Source: Isoperla grammatica
Taxonomy: Eukaryota; Arthropoda; Insecta; Plecoptera; Perlodidae
Length of the DNA stretch: 64,000 bases
Direction: 5' to 3'
NCBI GenBank assembly: GCA_945910005.1
Contig: CAMDTW010000642.1
Coordinates: 1,364,001 to 1,428,000 of the forward strand
Shown here piece after piece: positions 63,601-64,000 of this stretch. The position numbers were made by a program, and so were the translations under genes. The notes beneath the pieces were generated by a model. That model was not told the DNA's origin. It ran no database searches and worked only from the letters and a program-made list of their open reading frames with translations. The stretch's first letter is position 1, and each line of letters starts with the position of its first letter.

Positions 63601-64000
63601 TAGCGCAAGGTTTATCAAGTACAGTCACCGTCACAAGCAAGGAAACATGCGTTGTCCTCATACGTTGCATGTAGTGGCTTTCATGTCACTGACTTAGCGC
63701 AGGGTTTATCAAGTACAGTCACCGTCACAAGCAAGGAAAAATGCGTTGTCCTGATATGTTGCATGTTGTGGCTTCTATGTCACTGACTAAGCGCAGGGTT
63801 TATTAAGTACAGTCACCGTCACAAGCAAGGAAACATGCGTTGTCCTGATATGTTGCATGTAGTGGCTTTTATGTCACTGACTTAGCGCAGGGTTTATCAA
63901 GTACAGTCACCGTCACAAGCAAGGAAACATGCGTTGTTCTGATACGTTGCATGTAGGGGCTTCTATGTCACTGACTTAGCGCAGGGTTTATCAAGTACAG
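60691..64000 (+). repeat. Third copy of the 22.4/51.4-kb type-B block, cut by the window end
   Basis: From AAGTTCAG with CAACCAAGG onward the order repeats 51,391-54.7 kb: GTCGCATGC at 60,940 pairs with 51,636 (offset 9,304) and at 63,102 with 53,892 (offset 9,210). The 94-bp change means one monomer (about 52,365-52,458, with CACTGTCTTAG) is absent here. A private change is GCATGCACTGG (60,940). Unlike 54.5 kb it keeps the GCATGTTGTGG and TAGGGG monomers at the window end, as in 25.6 kb. Confidence 0.8.

Larger units (their letters stand above)
1..64000 (+). repeat. Satellite DNA array, 94-bp monomer, about 681 tandem copies
   Basis: The whole window is one head-to-tail tandem array. Consecutive monomers begin with TAGTGGCTTC and end with GTTGCATG, and the start-to-start distance is 94 bp (for example bases 1 and 95). 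Every line reads as the same monomer on the given strand, and I saw no inverted monomer, no insertion of foreign DNA and no unique spacer. Common two-state sites are GATATG/GATACG/CATACG, GCAAGG/GCGAGG, CTTCTATG/CTTTCATG, GTAG/GAAG and CTTAG/CTAAG. Consensus GC is 43/94. Such arrays typically form centromeric or heterochromatic DNA in eukaryotes; that location is inferred, not seen. The family and species are not recognised. Confidence 0.98.

Noticed and set aside
1..64000. CRISPR array or other prokaryotic direct repeats
   Set aside because: The repeats touch one another with no unique spacers, and the unit is 94 bp in hundreds of copies with HOR structure. No cas genes or any other genes are present.
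1..64000. Transposon-derived tandem repeat, LTR or MITE insertions, tRNA or rRNA genes
   Set aside because: I saw no target-site duplication, terminal repeat, poly(A) tail, reverse transcriptase or transposase coding sequence, and no tRNA or rRNA signature. All of the sequence is accounted for by the monomer.
1..64000. Telomeric or simple-sequence repeats
   Set aside because: No run of TTAGGG, TTTAGGG, TTAGG or a di- to tetranucleotide repeat was found; GGGTTTAT is part of the monomer and occurs once per unit.
1..64000. A strict dimer (alternating A/B monomer) structure
   Set aside because: The two-state variants do not alternate regularly along the array. Only local dimer duplications such as 43,873/44,061 and 59,755/59,943 were found.
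1..64000. Assignment to a species or a named satellite family
   Set aside because: Neither the monomer length nor its sequence matches a family I can name with confidence, and there is no unique flanking sequence to help.

Overview
The window is a single, uninterrupted eukaryotic satellite DNA array. From base 1 to base 64,000 it consists of head-to-tail copies of a 94-bp monomer, about 681 of them, all in the same orientation. I found no gene, RNA gene, transposon, microsatellite tract or unique-sequence island. A tandem array of this size, with higher-order structure, points to centromeric, pericentromeric or other constitutive heterochromatin of a eukaryote, probably from a long-read assembly. 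I do not recognise the satellite family and cannot name the species. The consensus monomer is about 46% GC, has three to four CpGs, an RsaI site (GTAC) and a 6-bp inverted repeat (ACATGC / GCATGT, 16-nt spacer).

The array is not a simple monomeric satellite. Diagnostic variants recur at distances that are whole multiples of 94 bp, which shows very long higher-order repeats (HORs). Roughly: (1) 1-12,749 holds three copies of one HOR type (A1, A2, A3). A1 and A3 are nearly identical at an 8.35-kb offset, while the A2 copy between them is more different. (2) 12,750-18,312 is a more diverged stretch with internal duplications and several small deletions. (3) 18,313-26,250 is an early form of a second HOR type (B). 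(4) 26,251-42,376 holds B units of 59, 79 and about 58 monomers (5,546 bp, 7,426 bp, and 5,452 bp measured from a different marker). (5) 42,377-45,090 is a rearranged short B unit. (6) 45,090-46,405 is another diverged stretch. (7) 46,406-60,690 largely repeats 18.3-29.4 kb plus 42.4-45.1 kb, at offsets of about 28-29 kb and 15.9 kb. (8) 60,690-64,000 repeats 51.4-54.7 kb once more.

Nothing here works as a coding system. The interest lies in how the array evolved: nested duplications of up to several kilobases, identifiable crossover junctions, a one-monomer conversion event, microhomology deletions, CpG-transition polymorphisms, and a short cassette of consecutive variant monomers found at 12 places in both HOR types. 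The short open reading frames in the array are chance products. The monomer length is 1 modulo 3, so a frame shifts at each monomer, and identical ORFs recur only because HOR copies are identical.

All offsets were obtained by reading marker positions by eye. Block edges are approximate (usually within about one monomer) unless a specific base is named.
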